Shown here: piece by piece, positions 10,412-19,828 of the stretch
Layout of the letters: each line of letters starts with the position of its first letter
Numbering within the stretch: the first letter of the stretch is position 1
Assembly (NCBI RefSeq): GCF_003253705.1
Contig: NZ_QKYU01000018.1
Coordinates: 49,143-113,142, forward strand
Direction: 5' to 3'
Source of the DNA: Humitalea rosea
Lineage (GTDB): Bacteria; Pseudomonadota; Alphaproteobacteria; Acetobacterales; Acetobacteraceae
DNA length: 64,000 nt
The notes under the pieces: model-generated
The model's input: the letters and a program-made list of their open reading frames with translations, nothing else
The model's database searches: none
Told to the model about the DNA's origin: nothing
Program-made: the position numbers and the translations under genes

Positions 10412-11326
10412 TCAGGTGGTGCCGCGCGCGGGGCGGGCGGCGAAGTGGTCGAAAAGGGCAAGTCCCACCAGGAAGATCGCGGTGGGCAGGCTGAAAATCG
10501 CAAGCGCGACATAGATGGCGCCGAGCATCAGCCCACCACCCTTGCGTCCGCGGCTGCGCGTATGGATGACGCCGAGACCGCGCAGCAGCATCGGCAGCAG
10601 CAGGATGATCAGCAGCGACAGCGTGGTGCCGCCGAAGCCATCCAGCAGTGCCGCGGCGAGGGCGATGGCCGGCAGGACCGGATAGGCGAAGGGCAGGCGC
10701 GTCGTGGCCAACCCCGGGTTCGGCACCAGGGCCAGGCCCCGCCGCGCGAGAAAACGCTGCGCGCCGATGCCGTTCACCAGCATCGCGACGGAGAGCCAGA
10801 AGCCCACCGCGGCCGCCATCACCGGGACGATATCGGCGACGAGGGCCTCGGAGGCCTCCATGCCCATCCGGTCGATACCAACCTTGACCAGGGCGGTCAG
10901 CACGACCTCCAGCCCGCCACTATCGGCCAGCAGCCCTTCGGCCACCAGGATGCACAACGCCGGGTAGGCACCGAGCAGGGCCATCGGCACCGAGGCCGTG
11001 AATCGCCCTTGCCGCAGACCCGTCGCGACCACCAGCATTGCCGGGATCGCGAAGGCTGCCGCATAGACGGCCACCGGAATCGTGCCGCCGAGCAGCGCCA
11101 ACCCGAGGGCTGCCACCACGACGGCGCCGAGCAGACTGGGCAGGCCGAAGCCGAACCCCGCCAGGAACAGCGGCATCGGCGACAGCCAAAGCAAGGCCGG
11201 ACCGAGCGGCAGGCCGCGGAAGGCCCACATCGCCAGCGCAGCCGAGGCAAATCCTCCCGCGCCGGCGGCAAGCCAGCGCGGATCGTTCACCAAGCTACCC
11301 GGGGAAGGGAGCGCCACCGTCGACAT
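10412..11326 (-). CDS. DUF2232 family membrane protein
   Basis: A 304-residue, strongly hydrophobic protein with about eight membrane segments and a basic cytoplasmic loop ([11 protein letters not shown]). Proteins of the DUF2232/YybS type sit between rpsR and rplI in many alphaproteobacteria, the position seen here. The function is unknown; the family shows distant likeness to S-components of transporters, which I cannot confirm from this sequence. The start at 11326 lies 26 nt after the rpsR stop. Confidence 0.8.
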   Translation of the reverse strand: MSTVALPSPGSLVNDPRWLAAGAGGFASAALAMWAFRGLPLGPALLWLSPMPLFLAGFGFGLPSLLGAVVVAALGLALLGGTIPVAVYAAAFAIPAMLVVATGLRQGRFTASVPMALLGAYPALCILVAEGLLADSGGLEVVLTALVKVGIDRMGMEASEALVADIVPVMAAAVGFWLSVAMLVNGIGAQRFLARRGLALVPNPGLATTRLPFAYPVLPAIALAAALLDGFGGTTLSLLIILLLPMLLRGLGVIHTRSRGRKGGGLMLGAIYVALAIFSLPTAIFLVGLALFDHFAARPARGTT

Positions 11327-11352
11327 GCCTCCGGTTCCGTGCCCGTCCGCAA

Positions 11353-11625
11353 TCAGTCCGCGATCACATAGGGCAGAAGGGCGAGGAACCGCGCGCGCTT
11401 GATGGCGTTCGCGAGTTCACGCTGCTTCTTGCCCGAGACGGCGGTGATGCGGCTCGGCACGATCTTGCCGCGCTCCGACAGGAAGCGGGACAGCAGGCGC
11501 ACGTCCTTGTAGTCGATCTTCGGCGCATTCGGGCCGGAGAAGGGGCAGGACTTGCGACGACGGTAGAAGGGGCGACGCGCGCCGACCGCGGTGCGGCGGC
11601 CAGCCGGGCTGGTATCCTCGGACAT
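11353..11625 (-). CDS. rpsR: 30S ribosomal protein bS18
   Basis: A 90-residue protein with the S18 core: [42 protein letters not shown] and [11 protein letters not shown]. It dimerises with bS6 on the 30S platform. The N-terminal extension ([14 protein letters not shown]) is typical of the lineage. It follows rpsF by three bases. Confidence 0.97.
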   Translation of the reverse strand: MSEDTSPAGRRTAVGARRPFYRRRKSCPFSGPNAPKIDYKDVRLLSRFLSERGKIVPSRITAVSGKKQRELANAIKRARFLALLPYVIAD

Positions 11626-11628
11626 CGC

Positions 11629-12120
11629 TTATTCCTCCCCGCCGCGGGGACGATACTCGCCGCCGCCTTCGTCGCCGTCATCGCGCCCACGGGCGCGGAA
11701 TTCCTCGCGGTCGTCGCGCTCACGACCACGGCCGCTGCCGAAACGGCCAGCCGGACGGGGGCCGCGGAAGCCGCGGTCGCGCTCACGGTCGTCGGCGCGC
11801 TTCGCCAGGATCGCCGAGGGGGCCTCGGGGTCGATCTCTTCGACGCGCAGCGTCATGTGACGCAGGATGTCTTCGTTGAGGCCGAACTGCCGGGCCACTT
11901 CCTGCTCCGCCGCGGGCGGGCATTCCATGCCGAGGAGCATGTAATGCCCCTTGCGGTTCTTCTTGATGCGGTAGGCGAGGCCGCGGAGGCCCCAATATTC
12001 CCGCTTCTTGACCTCACCGCCGGTGGTGCCGATGATTTCGGCAACCTGATCGGCAATGGCTTCGACCTGAGCTTGGGTCAGATCATTGCGTGCGATGAAC
12101 ACGCTTTCGTACAACGGCAC
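11629..12120 (-). CDS. rpsF: 30S ribosomal protein bS6
   Basis: The first gene of the S6-S18-DUF2232-L9 operon. The 163 residues begin MPLYESVFIARNDLTQAQVE, the S6 ferredoxin-like fold, with the GLRGLAYRIKKNRKGHY segment. After about residue 115 there is a long, low-complexity Arg/Asp/Gly tail, common in alphaproteobacterial S6 and likely disordered. The operon promoter must lie in the 184 nt upstream (12121-12304), where an AT-richer patch occurs around 12236-12244. Confidence 0.96.
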   Translation of the reverse strand: MPLYESVFIARNDLTQAQVEAIADQVAEIIGTTGGEVKKREYWGLRGLAYRIKKNRKGHYMLLGMECPPAAEQEVARQFGLNEDILRHMTLRVEEIDPEAPSAILAKRADDRERDRGFRGPRPAGRFGSGRGRERDDREEFRARGRDDGDEGGGEYRPRGGEE

Positions 12121-12304
12121 CGGTTTTCCCTTCGGCTGGCTCAGCCCGGATGGCGATCGGCGGAATGCCGATGGCCACGGAAACGGGCATAGCCGGGCGC
12201 GATGCCACGCGCCCGGCAGGGGCGCCGGCGTAGACCATATTTAACGGCGACAGGGAAGGGGCTTTGTGGGCCAGCCCCCGCCCAGCGCATCGGAAAGCCT
12301 GACG

Positions 12305-13054
12305 CTACGCCGGATTGAGCGCGCCGAACACCGCCGCGTAGCGGCCTTCCGCCTCGGCATTGCGCAGCACCTTGACCCGCTCGACCAGGATTTCGGTGGC
12401 GGCGGGGGTGTCGCGCAGCAGGCCCATGCTCTCGCGGATGAAATCCGCGAGCGGCAGCGCCTGCGGGTTCGCCGCCTGCCCAGGGGTCAGGTCGGTGGCG
12501 ACCAGCGGCGGGGCCCATTCGATCACCTGCACCGAGGTCCCGCGCAGTTGGTGGCGCAGCGCCTCGCTATAGGAATGCATGGCCGCCTTGGTGGCGCCGT
12601 AGGTCGGCGTCGCCGCCAGCGGCACGAAGGCGAGGCCGGAGGTGACGTTTATGACCGCGGCCGCGGCTTTGCCTCGCAGATGCGGCAGCAGCGCGGCGGT
12701 CAGGCGGATCGGACCGAGCAAATTGGTAGTGATCGTCGCCTCGGCGTCGGCGAGGTCCACCGCCTCGGCCAGCAGATTCTCCGACCGCATGATGCCGGCA
12801 TTGTTGATGAGGACGTTTAGCCCGGGGTGGTCCTGCACCACCGCCGCGGCGAAGGCCTTGATGGCCTCGGGGTCCTCGATGTCGAGCACGGCGAAGGCCA
12901 TGCCGGGGCTGGCCGCGGCCGTCGCCTCCAGTGCCTGCCGGCGGCGGCCGGCGATGATGACCTGGTTGCCCGCGGCATGGAGGGCCTCGGCGATGGCGCG
13001 GCCGATGCCGGAGCCGCCGCCGGTGATGAGGATGGTGTTGCCTGTGATCTGCAT
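12305..13054 (-). CDS. SDR oxidoreductase paired with an HxlR regulator
   Basis: A 249-residue classical SDR with cofactor loop TGGGSGIG, LINNAGIM, the Ser of NVTSGLAF, and YGATK. The overall pattern (LLPHLRGKAAAAVINVTSGLAFVPL) resembles the DltE-like subgroup. It is divergently transcribed from the HxlR gene across a 116-nt gap with an inverted repeat. Such HxlR/SDR pairs usually respond to electrophiles or reactive metabolites, so I infer an inducible detoxifying reductase. Confidence 0.85.
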   Translation of the reverse strand: MQITGNTILITGGGSGIGRAIAEALHAAGNQVIIAGRRRQALEATAAASPGMAFAVLDIEDPEAIKAFAAAVVQDHPGLNVLINNAGIMRSENLLAEAVDLADAEATITTNLLGPIRLTAALLPHLRGKAAAAVINVTSGLAFVPLAATPTYGATKAAMHSYSEALRHQLRGTSVQVIEWAPPLVATDLTPGQAANPQALPLADFIRESMGLLRDTPAATEILVERVKVLRNAEAEGRYAAVFGALNPA

Positions 13055-13099
13055 GGGTCGCGCCTTGGAAAACTACGTGGAACTGCGTGCGGCGTTGAT

Positions 13100-13119
13100 A
13101 TAGAAGTCATGGTTTCTAT
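13100..13119. promoter_or_regulatory. Inverted repeat, candidate HxlR operator
   Basis: Perfect 6-bp arms ATAGAA and TTCTAT flank an 8-nt spacer in the divergent gap between the SDR gene and hxlR. Dimeric winged-helix repressors of the HxlR family bind such dyads between divergent genes. The repeat is AT-rich in a GC-rich genome, which adds weight. No footprint evidence is available. Confidence 0.5.
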
Positions 13120-13143
13120 CAGAAAGTAGGCACCTAAAAGTGC

Positions 13144-13149
13144 TATACT
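13144..13149 (+). promoter_or_regulatory. Possible -10 element of hxlR
   Basis: TATACT matches the sigma-70 -10 consensus well and lies 7 nt upstream of the in-frame ATG at 13156. Transcription from it would start about at that ATG and could give a leaderless message. The better ribosome site serves ATG 13171. No strong -35 is visible. Confidence 0.4.
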
Positions 13150-13170
13150 TACCCAATGGAGAGTGAGCGG

Positions 13171-13557
13171 ATGCCTCTCGGTCTGGAGCAGCCCGAACTC
13201 GATCCTAAGGTCGAGGCGCTGGTGAACGAGTTGATCGGCCGGGTTGCCGATAAATGGACCATGATCGTCTTGGATGTGCTGGCCGAGCATGGCGAGCTGC
13301 GCTTCACCCGGCTTGGCCAGCTTGCGGGGGGTATCAGCCAGAAGATGCTGACCCAGACCCTGCGCCAGATGGAGCGGGACGGGCTGGTGATCAGGACCAT
13401 CCATCCGGTCATCCCGCCCAAGGTTGAATACCGCCTGACCGAGCTTGGCCTCAGCCTGGGCACCGCATTTTGCGGCGTCTGGATCTGGGCGGGCGAGAAT
13501 CTGGAGCGGATCGAGCAGTCCCGCCGCGCCTTCGATGCGGCCGCCGGCAAGGGCTGA
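13171..13557 (+). CDS. HxlR-type winged-helix regulator
   Basis: A 128-residue protein with the HxlR fold: DKWTMIVLDVLAEHGELRF as first helices, then GGISQKMLTQTLRQMERDGLVIRTIHPVIPPKVEYRLTELG as recognition helix and wing. ATG 13171 is preferred because GGAG lies 9 nt upstream; ATG 13156 is in frame but lacks such a site. No Cys is present in the DNA-binding half; a Cys occurs near the end (TAFCGVW) and could be a sensor. It likely represses the divergent SDR gene and itself. Confidence 0.88.
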   Translation: MPLGLEQPELDPKVEALVNELIGRVADKWTMIVLDVLAEHGELRFTRLGQLAGGISQKMLTQTLRQMERDGLVIRTIHPVIPPKVEYRLTELGLSLGTAFCGVWIWAGENLERIEQSRRAFDAAAGKG

Positions 13558-13639
13558 ATCCCCGCTTCGCATTGACAGCAGGCCCCCCCGCCGTTAGGCG
13601 CGGCCCCCACCGCATAGCCAGAAGAAGCGCTGCACCCCC

Positions 13640-14602
13640 ATGGCAATCGCCTTTGTTTTCCCCGGTCAGGGCAGTCAGGCCCCCGGCATGGGCCGCGACC
13701 TCGCCGCTGCCTTTCCCATCGCCCGCGAAGTCTTTGGCGCGGTGGATGAGACGCTGAAGCAGCACCTCTCCCGGCTGATGTTCGAGGGGCCGCCGGAAGA
13801 GCTGACGCTCACCGCCAATGCCCAGCCGGCGTTGATGGCGCATTCCCTGGCGGTGCTGCGGGTGCTGGAATCCGAGGGCGGTTTCCGCCTTGCCGACCGC
13901 GTGGCGCTGGTCGCGGGGCATTCGCTCGGCGAATACGCCGCCCTTTGCGCGGCTGGGGCCTTCGATCTGGCGACCGCCGCACGGCTGCTCCGTATGCGCG
14001 GCGATGCGATGCAGAACGCGGTGGCCCCTGGCGTCGGCGCCATGGCGGCGCTGCTGGGCGTGGAGATGGCGCAGGCGATGGCGATCTGCGAACGCGCGGC
14101 CCGCGACCCGGAGACCGAGCAGCTTGAGGTGGTGGAGGCCGCCAATGACAATGGCGGCGGGCAGGTCGTGATCAGCGGGCATCGCACCGCGGTCGAGCGC
14201 GCCGTCGAAATCGCCAAGGCCGATGGCGTGAAGCGGGCGATGATCCTGCCCGTCTCCGCCCCCTTCCACTGCGCTTTGATGGCGCCCGCCGCCGATGTGA
14301 TGCGCCAGGCACTGGGCGAGGCCACCATCCTGGCTCCCCTCGTGCCGGTGGTCGCCAATGTGACCGCCGCCAAGGCGATCGAGCCGGCCGAGATCCGTGA
14401 CCTGCTGGTCCGCCAGGTCACCGCGACCGTGCGCTGGCGGGAGAGTGTCGCCGCCATGGTCGCCATGGGCTGCGACCGCTTCATCGAGATCGGCACCGGC
14501 CGGGTGCTGACCGGGCTTGCCAAGCGCAACGCGCCCGAGGCCCAGGCCATGGCCTGCGGCACCCCCGCCGATATCGAAGCCGTGTTGAGGAGCCTCACAT
14601 GA
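13640..14602 (+). CDS. fabD: Malonyl-CoA:ACP transacylase
   Basis: FabD loads malonyl onto ACP for fatty-acid synthesis. The 320 residues include the N-terminal [14 protein letters not shown], the nucleophile motif GHSLGEYAA, the catalytic His in SAPFHCALM, and the NVTA segment. This is the full family length. The stop overlaps the fabG start by four bases (ATGA). It opens the fabD-fabG-acpP-fabF-mltG block. Confidence 0.96.
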   Translation: MAIAFVFPGQGSQAPGMGRDLAAAFPIAREVFGAVDETLKQHLSRLMFEGPPEELTLTANAQPALMAHSLAVLRVLESEGGFRLADRVALVAGHSLGEYAALCAAGAFDLATAARLLRMRGDAMQNAVAPGVGAMAALLGVEMAQAMAICERAARDPETEQLEVVEAANDNGGGQVVISGHRTAVERAVEIAKADGVKRAMILPVSAPFHCALMAPAADVMRQALGEATILAPLVPVVANVTAAKAIEPAEIRDLLVRQVTATVRWRESVAAMVAMGCDRFIEIGTGRVLTGLAKRNAPEAQAMACGTPADIEAVLRSLT

Positions 14603-15345
14603 CCGCCCTGTTCCGCCTGGATGGCAAAGCGGCCCTGGTCACCGGGGCCACCGGCGGCATCGGCGCCGCGATCGCCCGCGCGCTGCACGCCCAAGGGGCG
14701 CGCGTCGCGCTTACCGGCCGGCGCGAGTCCGAACTCGCCGCCCTGGCCGCCGAACTGGGAGAGGGCGCCTTCGTGCTGCCTGCCGACCTCACCGATCCCG
14801 AGGCCCCGGCGGCGCTGATCGAGCGCATGGAGGCCGAACTCGGCGCCTGCGACATCCTGGTGAACAACGCCGGCATGACGCGGGACGGTCTGGCCCTGCG
14901 GATGGGCGACAAGGATTGGGCGGATGTGCTGGAGGTCGATCTGACCGCCCCTTTCCGCCTCGCCCGCGCCAGCCTGCGCGGCATGATGAAGCGCCGCAGC
15001 GGGCGCATCATCTCCATTGCCAGCATCGTCGGCGTCACCGGCAATGCGGGGCAGGCGAACTATGCCGCGGCCAAGGCCGGGCTGATCGGCATGAGCAAGG
15101 CCCTGGCCCAGGAAGTCGCCCCGCGCGGCGTCACCGTGAACGTGGTGGCACCCGGATTCGTGGCGACGGCGATGACCGATGTGCTGAACGATACCCAGAA
15201 GGCGGGGCTGATGGGCCGGATTCCCCTGGGCCGGATGGGACAGCCGGAAGATATCGCGGCGGCGGTGGTCTATCTCGCCTCGCCGCAGGCAGGGTGGGTC
15301 ACCGGCGCAACGATCCATGTAAATGGTGGCATGGCGATGATCTGA
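14599..15345 (+). CDS. fabG: 3-oxoacyl-ACP reductase
   Basis: An NADPH-dependent SDR that reduces beta-ketoacyl-ACP. The 248 residues show [18 protein letters not shown], the catalytic Ser in ISIASIVG, and YAAAK, with the FabG-typical ending [13 protein letters not shown]. It is translationally coupled to fabD. Confidence 0.96.
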   Translation: MTALFRLDGKAALVTGATGGIGAAIARALHAQGARVALTGRRESELAALAAELGEGAFVLPADLTDPEAPAALIERMEAELGACDILVNNAGMTRDGLALRMGDKDWADVLEVDLTAPFRLARASLRGMMKRRSGRIISIASIVGVTGNAGQANYAAAKAGLIGMSKALAQEVAPRGVTVNVVAPGFVATAMTDVLNDTQKAGLMGRIPLGRMGQPEDIAAAVVYLASPQAGWVTGATIHVNGGMAMI

Positions 15346-15475
15346 GGGGCAGGTTTCGGGCGCCTGTGTCATGCGCCCCCTTGCCGCGAGGCGCCGTGAC
15401 CGCTACGCGCCCCGCAGATTTCATGATATCGGGCTTTCATGATACGCGACCGGTCCGCCGGTCGGACAGGATTCC

Positions 15476-15495
15476 GGCGGGGGATGAACCCCGCC
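15476..15495 (+). promoter_or_regulatory. Hairpin in the acpP leader
   Basis: A perfect 7-bp GC stem (GGCGGGG with CCCCGCC) and loop GATGAA, located 26 nt before the acpP start. A repeated TTCATGATA lies 30-60 nt further upstream. It has no following T tract, so it may stabilise the abundant acpP message or attenuate transcription rather than terminate. Confidence 0.4.
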
Positions 15496-15521
15496 CACAG
15501 ACAGGGACAGCAGGACCTCAC

Positions 15522-15758
15522 ATGAGCGATACGGCCGAAAAGGTGAAGAAGATCGTCGTCGAGCACCTCGGCGTCGAAGAGTCCAAGGTCACCACGGATG
15601 CCTCCTTCATCGACGATCTGGGCGCCGACAGCCTCGATACCGTTGAGCTGGTGATGGCTTTCGAGGAAGCCTTCGCGATCGAAATTCCGGACGACGCCGC
15701 CGAGAAGATCACGACCGTCAAGGACGCGATCGATTTCATCGAGAAGGCAAAGGCCTGA
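15522..15758 (+). CDS. acpP: Acyl carrier protein
   Basis: A 78-residue acidic protein with the phosphopantetheine site [13 protein letters not shown] (Ser modified) and the typical N-terminal [18 protein letters not shown]. It carries growing acyl chains. The start is ATG 15522, since the long open frame before it is a fabG shadow. Confidence 0.98.
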   Translation: MSDTAEKVKKIVVEHLGVEESKVTTDASFIDDLGADSLDTVELVMAFEEAFAIEIPDDAAEKITTVKDAIDFIEKAKA

Positions 15759-15802
15759 GCTTCGGCGGAACGCCGGATCAGGTCGCCGGGAGGGTATAGA
15801 GC

Positions 15803-17086
15803 TTGTTCGGTCGGATGACGGCGCCACGCCGTGTTGTTGTGACGGGCATGGGAATCGCCTGCCCGCTCGGGCTCGGCGTGCCGCATGTCTGGAAGCGCAT
15901 GCTCGCGGGGGAAAGCGGCATCGGGGCGATTCAGTCCTTCGATACCACCAACCTCGCGGCGAAGATCGCGGGCCAGGTGCCGAACGGCACCAAGGCCGAC
16001 GGCGGCCTCGACCTGAACGAGTGGATCCCCACCAAAGACCAGAAGAAGATGGACCGCTTCATTCAGCTCGCTCTGGTGGCGGCGACGGAAGCGGTCGAGG
16101 ACAGCGGCTGGATGCCGGAAGACGAGGAATCGCGCTGCCGTACCGGCGTGATGATCGGCAGCGGGATCGGCGGCTTGCCGACGATCTTCGAGGCCTCGAT
16201 CCTCATCAGCCAGGGCAAGCAGCGGCGCATCTCGCCCTTCTTCATTCCCTCGGCGTTGATCAACCTGGCTTCCGGCCACGTCTCGATCCGCTATGGCTTC
16301 AAGGGCCCGAACCACAGCGTCGTCACCGCCTGCGCCACCGGCGTGCATGCGATCGGCGATGCCGCGCGGCTGATCGCGGTCAATGACGCCGACGTCATGG
16401 TCGCCGGCGGGACCGAGGCGGCGGTGGCCGAGATCGGCATGGCCGGCTTCTGTGCCGCCCGCGCGCTGTCGACCGCCTATAACGACGATCCCACCAAGGG
16501 CAGCCGCCCCTGGGACGAGGGCCGCGACGGCTTCGTCATGGGGGAGGGCGCCGGGGTTCTGGTCCTGGAAGAACTTGAGCACGCCAAGGCCCGCGGCGCG
16601 CATATCTACGCCGAGGTCATCGGCTACGGCATGTCCGGCGACGCCTACCACATCACCGCGCCGGCCGATGGGCATGAGGGCGCCTTCCGCGCCATGCGCG
16701 CGGCGCTGGAAGACGCGCGGATGCAGCCCTCCGACATCCAGTACGTGAATGCCCACGGCACCAGCACCCCGCTCGGCGACGATCTGGAACTGGAAGCGGT
16801 GGAGCGACTGTTCGGCGACGAGGCACGCAACGTCGCCATGTCCTCGACCAAATCGGCCATCGGGCATCTGCTCGGCGCCGCGGGCGCGGTGGAGGCGGTG
16901 TTCAGCATCCTCGCCATTCGCGACCGGGTGGCACCGCCGACGCTGAACCTGGAAAAGCCCTCACGCGAAAGCGCCATCGACCGCGTCGCCCTGCATGCGC
17001 AGGAACGGCCCATCGATGTGGTGCTGTCCAATTCCTTCGGCTTCGGTGGCACCAATGCCAGCGTGATTTTTTGCCGAGCAGCCTGA
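15803..17086 (+). CDS. fabF: 3-oxoacyl-ACP synthase II
   Basis: KAS II elongates acyl-ACP. The 427 residues have the active Cys in TACATGVHA, the two histidines in NAHGTSTPLGD and IGHLLGAAGAVE, and the end motif FGFGGTNAS. The TTG at 15803 is supported by GGAGG 9 nt upstream; ATG 15815 is an alternative with a poor ribosome site. It follows acpP by 44 nt. Confidence 0.96.
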   Translation: MFGRMTAPRRVVVTGMGIACPLGLGVPHVWKRMLAGESGIGAIQSFDTTNLAAKIAGQVPNGTKADGGLDLNEWIPTKDQKKMDRFIQLALVAATEAVEDSGWMPEDEESRCRTGVMIGSGIGGLPTIFEASILISQGKQRRISPFFIPSALINLASGHVSIRYGFKGPNHSVVTACATGVHAIGDAARLIAVNDADVMVAGGTEAAVAEIGMAGFCAARALSTAYNDDPTKGSRPWDEGRDGFVMGEGAGVLVLEELEHAKARGAHIYAEVIGYGMSGDAYHITAPADGHEGAFRAMRAALEDARMQPSDIQYVNAHGTSTPLGDDLELEAVERLFGDEARNVAMSSTKSAIGHLLGAAGAVEAVFSILAIRDRVAPPTLNLEKPSRESAIDRVALHAQERPIDVVLSNSFGFGGTNASVIFCRAA

Positions 17087-17144
17087 CGCCGGAAAAAATC
17101 ACCGCCTTCGGTGCAACCGCCGGTCACGGCGCATACTTCACCGG

Positions 17145-18098
17145 ATGCCGATGCGATTTTTCCTGAGTCTCCTCACCCTGCTCCTTCTGGCCGGGGCGGG
17201 CGCCGCTTGGTGGGGCCGCGAGGCCATTCGCGCCCCCGGCCCCCTGGCAGCGCCGATCCAGATCGTCATTCCGCGCGGCGGGGCGACGGCGATCGGGGCC
17301 ATGCTGGCTGAGCGCGGCGTGGTCTCGGATGGCCGGGTTTTCGCGGCCGCCGCCTGGATCACGCGGGATGAGGGCCATCTGCGCGCCGCCGAATTCGCGC
17401 TGCCGGCCCGCAGTTCGATCGTCGAGGTTCTGGGCATCCTGCGCCATGCCCGCCCGGTGCAGCGCCGCCTGACGATCCCCGAGGGGCTCGCGATCCGCCA
17501 GATCATCCCCATGCTGGAAGAGGCCGAGGGGCTGGTGGGGGATGTGCCCGCCTTCGCCGAGGGCGCCTTGCTGCCGGAAACCTACACCTTCGAATGGGGC
17601 GACACCCGCGCCTCGATCGTGACCCGCGCCGATGCGGCGATGGATGCCGCCTTGGCCGAGACCTGGGCCGCGCGCGCGCAAAACCTGCCGCTCGCCTCCC
17701 CGCGAGAGGCGCTGGTCCTGGCCAGCATCGTGGAGCGGGAGACCGGCCGGGCCGATGAGCGTGCCCGCGTCGCCGGCGTCTTCATCAACCGGCTGCGCCG
17801 GGGCATGGCGCTGCAATCGGACCCGACGGTCGCCTATGCCGCCGCCGCCGGTCCGCTCGACCGGCCGATCAGCCGGGCGGATCTGGACCGCGATCACCCG
17901 TTCAACACCTATCGCATCCGCGGCCTGCCCCCTGGCCCGATCGCGTCCCCGGGGCGGGATGCGCTGGTGGCGGTGACCCGGCCGGAAGCCAATGACTTCC
18001 TCTATTTCGTCGCCGATGGTCGGGGCGGGCACGTCTTTGCCCGGACGCTGGAGGAGCACAACCGCAACGTCGCGAAATGGCGGGCGCTCACCCCGTAA
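17145..18098 (+). CDS. mltG: Endolytic murein transglycosylase MltG
   Basis: MltG cleaves nascent glycan strands in the periplasm. The 317-residue protein has an N-terminal membrane anchor (FFLSLLTLLLLAGAGAAWW), a LysM-like region, and the catalytic domain with Glu in LASIVERETG, then AGVFINRLRRGMALQSDPTVAYA and YNTY-like FNTYRIRGLPPGPI. It is placed after fabF as in many alphaproteobacteria, where yicC usually follows. Here two other genes intervene. Confidence 0.94.
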   Translation: MPMRFFLSLLTLLLLAGAGAAWWGREAIRAPGPLAAPIQIVIPRGGATAIGAMLAERGVVSDGRVFAAAAWITRDEGHLRAAEFALPARSSIVEVLGILRHARPVQRRLTIPEGLAIRQIIPMLEEAEGLVGDVPAFAEGALLPETYTFEWGDTRASIVTRADAAMDAALAETWAARAQNLPLASPREALVLASIVERETGRADERARVAGVFINRLRRGMALQSDPTVAYAAAAGPLDRPISRADLDRDHPFNTYRIRGLPPGPIASPGRDALVAVTRPEANDFLYFVADGRGGHVFARTLEEHNRNVAKWRALTP

Positions 18099-18108
18099 CG
18101 GCCTCGGG

Positions 18109-19785
18109 TCAGGACACCCGGTCGCGCGTCGGAGGCTGCGTGCCGTGCATCCGGTTCCGGCCGCCCCGCTTGGCGGCGTAGAGCGCCGCATCGGCGGCGG
18201 CGACCAACTCCTCCATCGGCAGCCCCGGCTGTGGCACCAGCGTCGCCACGCCGATGCTGAGGGTGACGATGCCGCCCGGATTGTCCAGATGCGGCATGGC
18301 CTCGGCCCGCACCAGGGTCAGCAGGCGCTCGGCGACCACCGCCGCCCCCCAGCCATCCGTCCCCGGCAGCAGCACGGCGAATTCCTCGCCGCCAAGGCGT
18401 GCCGGCAGGTCCGTGGTGCGCTGCTGCACATCGGTGAGGACCGTGGCGATCATCTGCAGGCAGGCGTCCCCGGCGGGGTGGCCGTAGCGGTCGTTGAACA
18501 ATTTGAAGTGGTCCAGATCCACCATCAGCATCGCCACGGGCAGGTCCTGAGCCTGGCCCCAGACCCAGGCGGAGGCCAGCGCCTCGTCGAAGCCGCGGCG
18601 GTTGGCGAGGCCGGTCAACGGATCGGTGCGGGTCAGGCCTTGCAGCGAGCTGTTGGCGACGGCCAGCTCATCATTGGCTTCCTCCAGTCGCGCCTCGCGC
18701 AGGGCGATCTGGCTGGTCATGGCCATGAAGGCGAGGCGCAGCTCCTCCAGCTCTCCGGGCAGGCGTTTGTTCGTTCGGCTGGGCAGCGGCTGGCCTTGCC
18801 GCACCGCATGAGCGGCATCGGCCAGGATCCGCACCGGGCGCAGGATCAGGCTGCGCGCGACGAGGAAGGCGAGGCCCAGACCGGCCAGAGCGGCCAGCGC
18901 CGCCAGCCCCAGGGCAAGTATGAAGCGTTGATGGGCCGTGGCCAGCACCAGGCTGCGATCGACCGAGGCCGCGAAGACCAGCCCGCGGGTGTGGTCATGC
19001 GCGAAGCCGGCCATGCGCCGGCTGCCATCGCTGGCCAAGCGCTCGGTATGGCCCTCGGGAGCCGAAAGCAGAGCCTGCGTGAAGGGGCTTTGGGTCGGCA
19101 TGGCACGGCCCACCTGCGGCCACTGGGCCAAAAGGGTGCCGTTCGGATCGAGGATGTCGACGGACACATCCGCCGATAGGGTGCCAAGGTTGGCGGAGGT
19201 GACCAGCGACCGCGCCAGCGCGAGCAGGTCGAGCGAGCCGAGGATCACGCTGGGACGGCGCGGCCCGTCCGGCAGGACGGTGCTTGTGATCCGCTGTGCG
19301 ACCGGGATGAGCACGCGCCCGGTAATGCGCGAGACGATGGCCGATCCGACGGCGAGCCCGTCACGGCTCAGCGCCTGACGGACATAGGGGCGATCCGACA
19401 GGTTGATGCCAGGGGAAAAATCGGTCGAAAGGCAGATGATGTCGCCCCAAGGCCCGATGACGCCAAAGCTCGCGAGGACTGGGCTGGCTGCAGCGATCGT
19501 TCGCGTGCGTGCGGCGCATTCCTCAGGGTCCGCGACCCAGTCGAACGGCGCGTCGCCGATCAGGAACAGCGTCGAGGCGGCGGTGACCAGCGCCTCCTCA
19601 TGCATGGCCACACCGAATCGGGCGATCTGGATCAGCCGGGCGGAGATCTCCCGTTCATGATCACGGCGCCCCGCATCGGCGACGTCCCAGATCAGCAGCA
19701 TAAGCGGTGCCATCGCCAATAGCATCAGCACCCCAAAGACAGAGCCGATCCGAAGGAACCGTGGGGAGTCGCGTAAAAGCATCAT
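18109..19785 (-). CDS. Membrane diguanylate cyclase with periplasmic sensor
   Basis: A 558-residue protein likely synthesising c-di-GMP. An N-terminal membrane segment (IGSVFGVLMLLAMAPLMLLIW) is followed by a roughly 240-residue periplasmic domain of Cache-like layout (LSDRPYVRQAL, SRITGRVLIPVAQ), a second membrane helix, a HAMP-like linker (RPVRILADAAHAVRQG), a short coiled coil and the GGDEF domain. The active site is intact (GGEEF), with the inhibitory RXXD site (RTTD) exactly five residues before it. The gene opposes mltG, its stop 10 nt from the mltG stop. Confidence 0.92.
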   Translation of the reverse strand: MMLLRDSPRFLRIGSVFGVLMLLAMAPLMLLIWDVADAGRRDHEREISARLIQIARFGVAMHEEALVTAASTLFLIGDAPFDWVADPEECAARTRTIAAASPVLASFGVIGPWGDIICLSTDFSPGINLSDRPYVRQALSRDGLAVGSAIVSRITGRVLIPVAQRITSTVLPDGPRRPSVILGSLDLLALARSLVTSANLGTLSADVSVDILDPNGTLLAQWPQVGRAMPTQSPFTQALLSAPEGHTERLASDGSRRMAGFAHDHTRGLVFAASVDRSLVLATAHQRFILALGLAALAALAGLGLAFLVARSLILRPVRILADAAHAVRQGQPLPSRTNKRLPGELEELRLAFMAMTSQIALREARLEEANDELAVANSSLQGLTRTDPLTGLANRRGFDEALASAWVWGQAQDLPVAMLMVDLDHFKLFNDRYGHPAGDACLQMIATVLTDVQQRTTDLPARLGGEEFAVLLPGTDGWGAAVVAERLLTLVRAEAMPHLDNPGGIVTLSIGVATLVPQPGLPMEELVAAADAALYAAKRGGRNRMHGTQPPTRDRVS

Positions 19786-19828
19786 TCAGTATAGGCAAAA
19801 ATTTTCTTCAGTCTTGATCCTCATGTGT

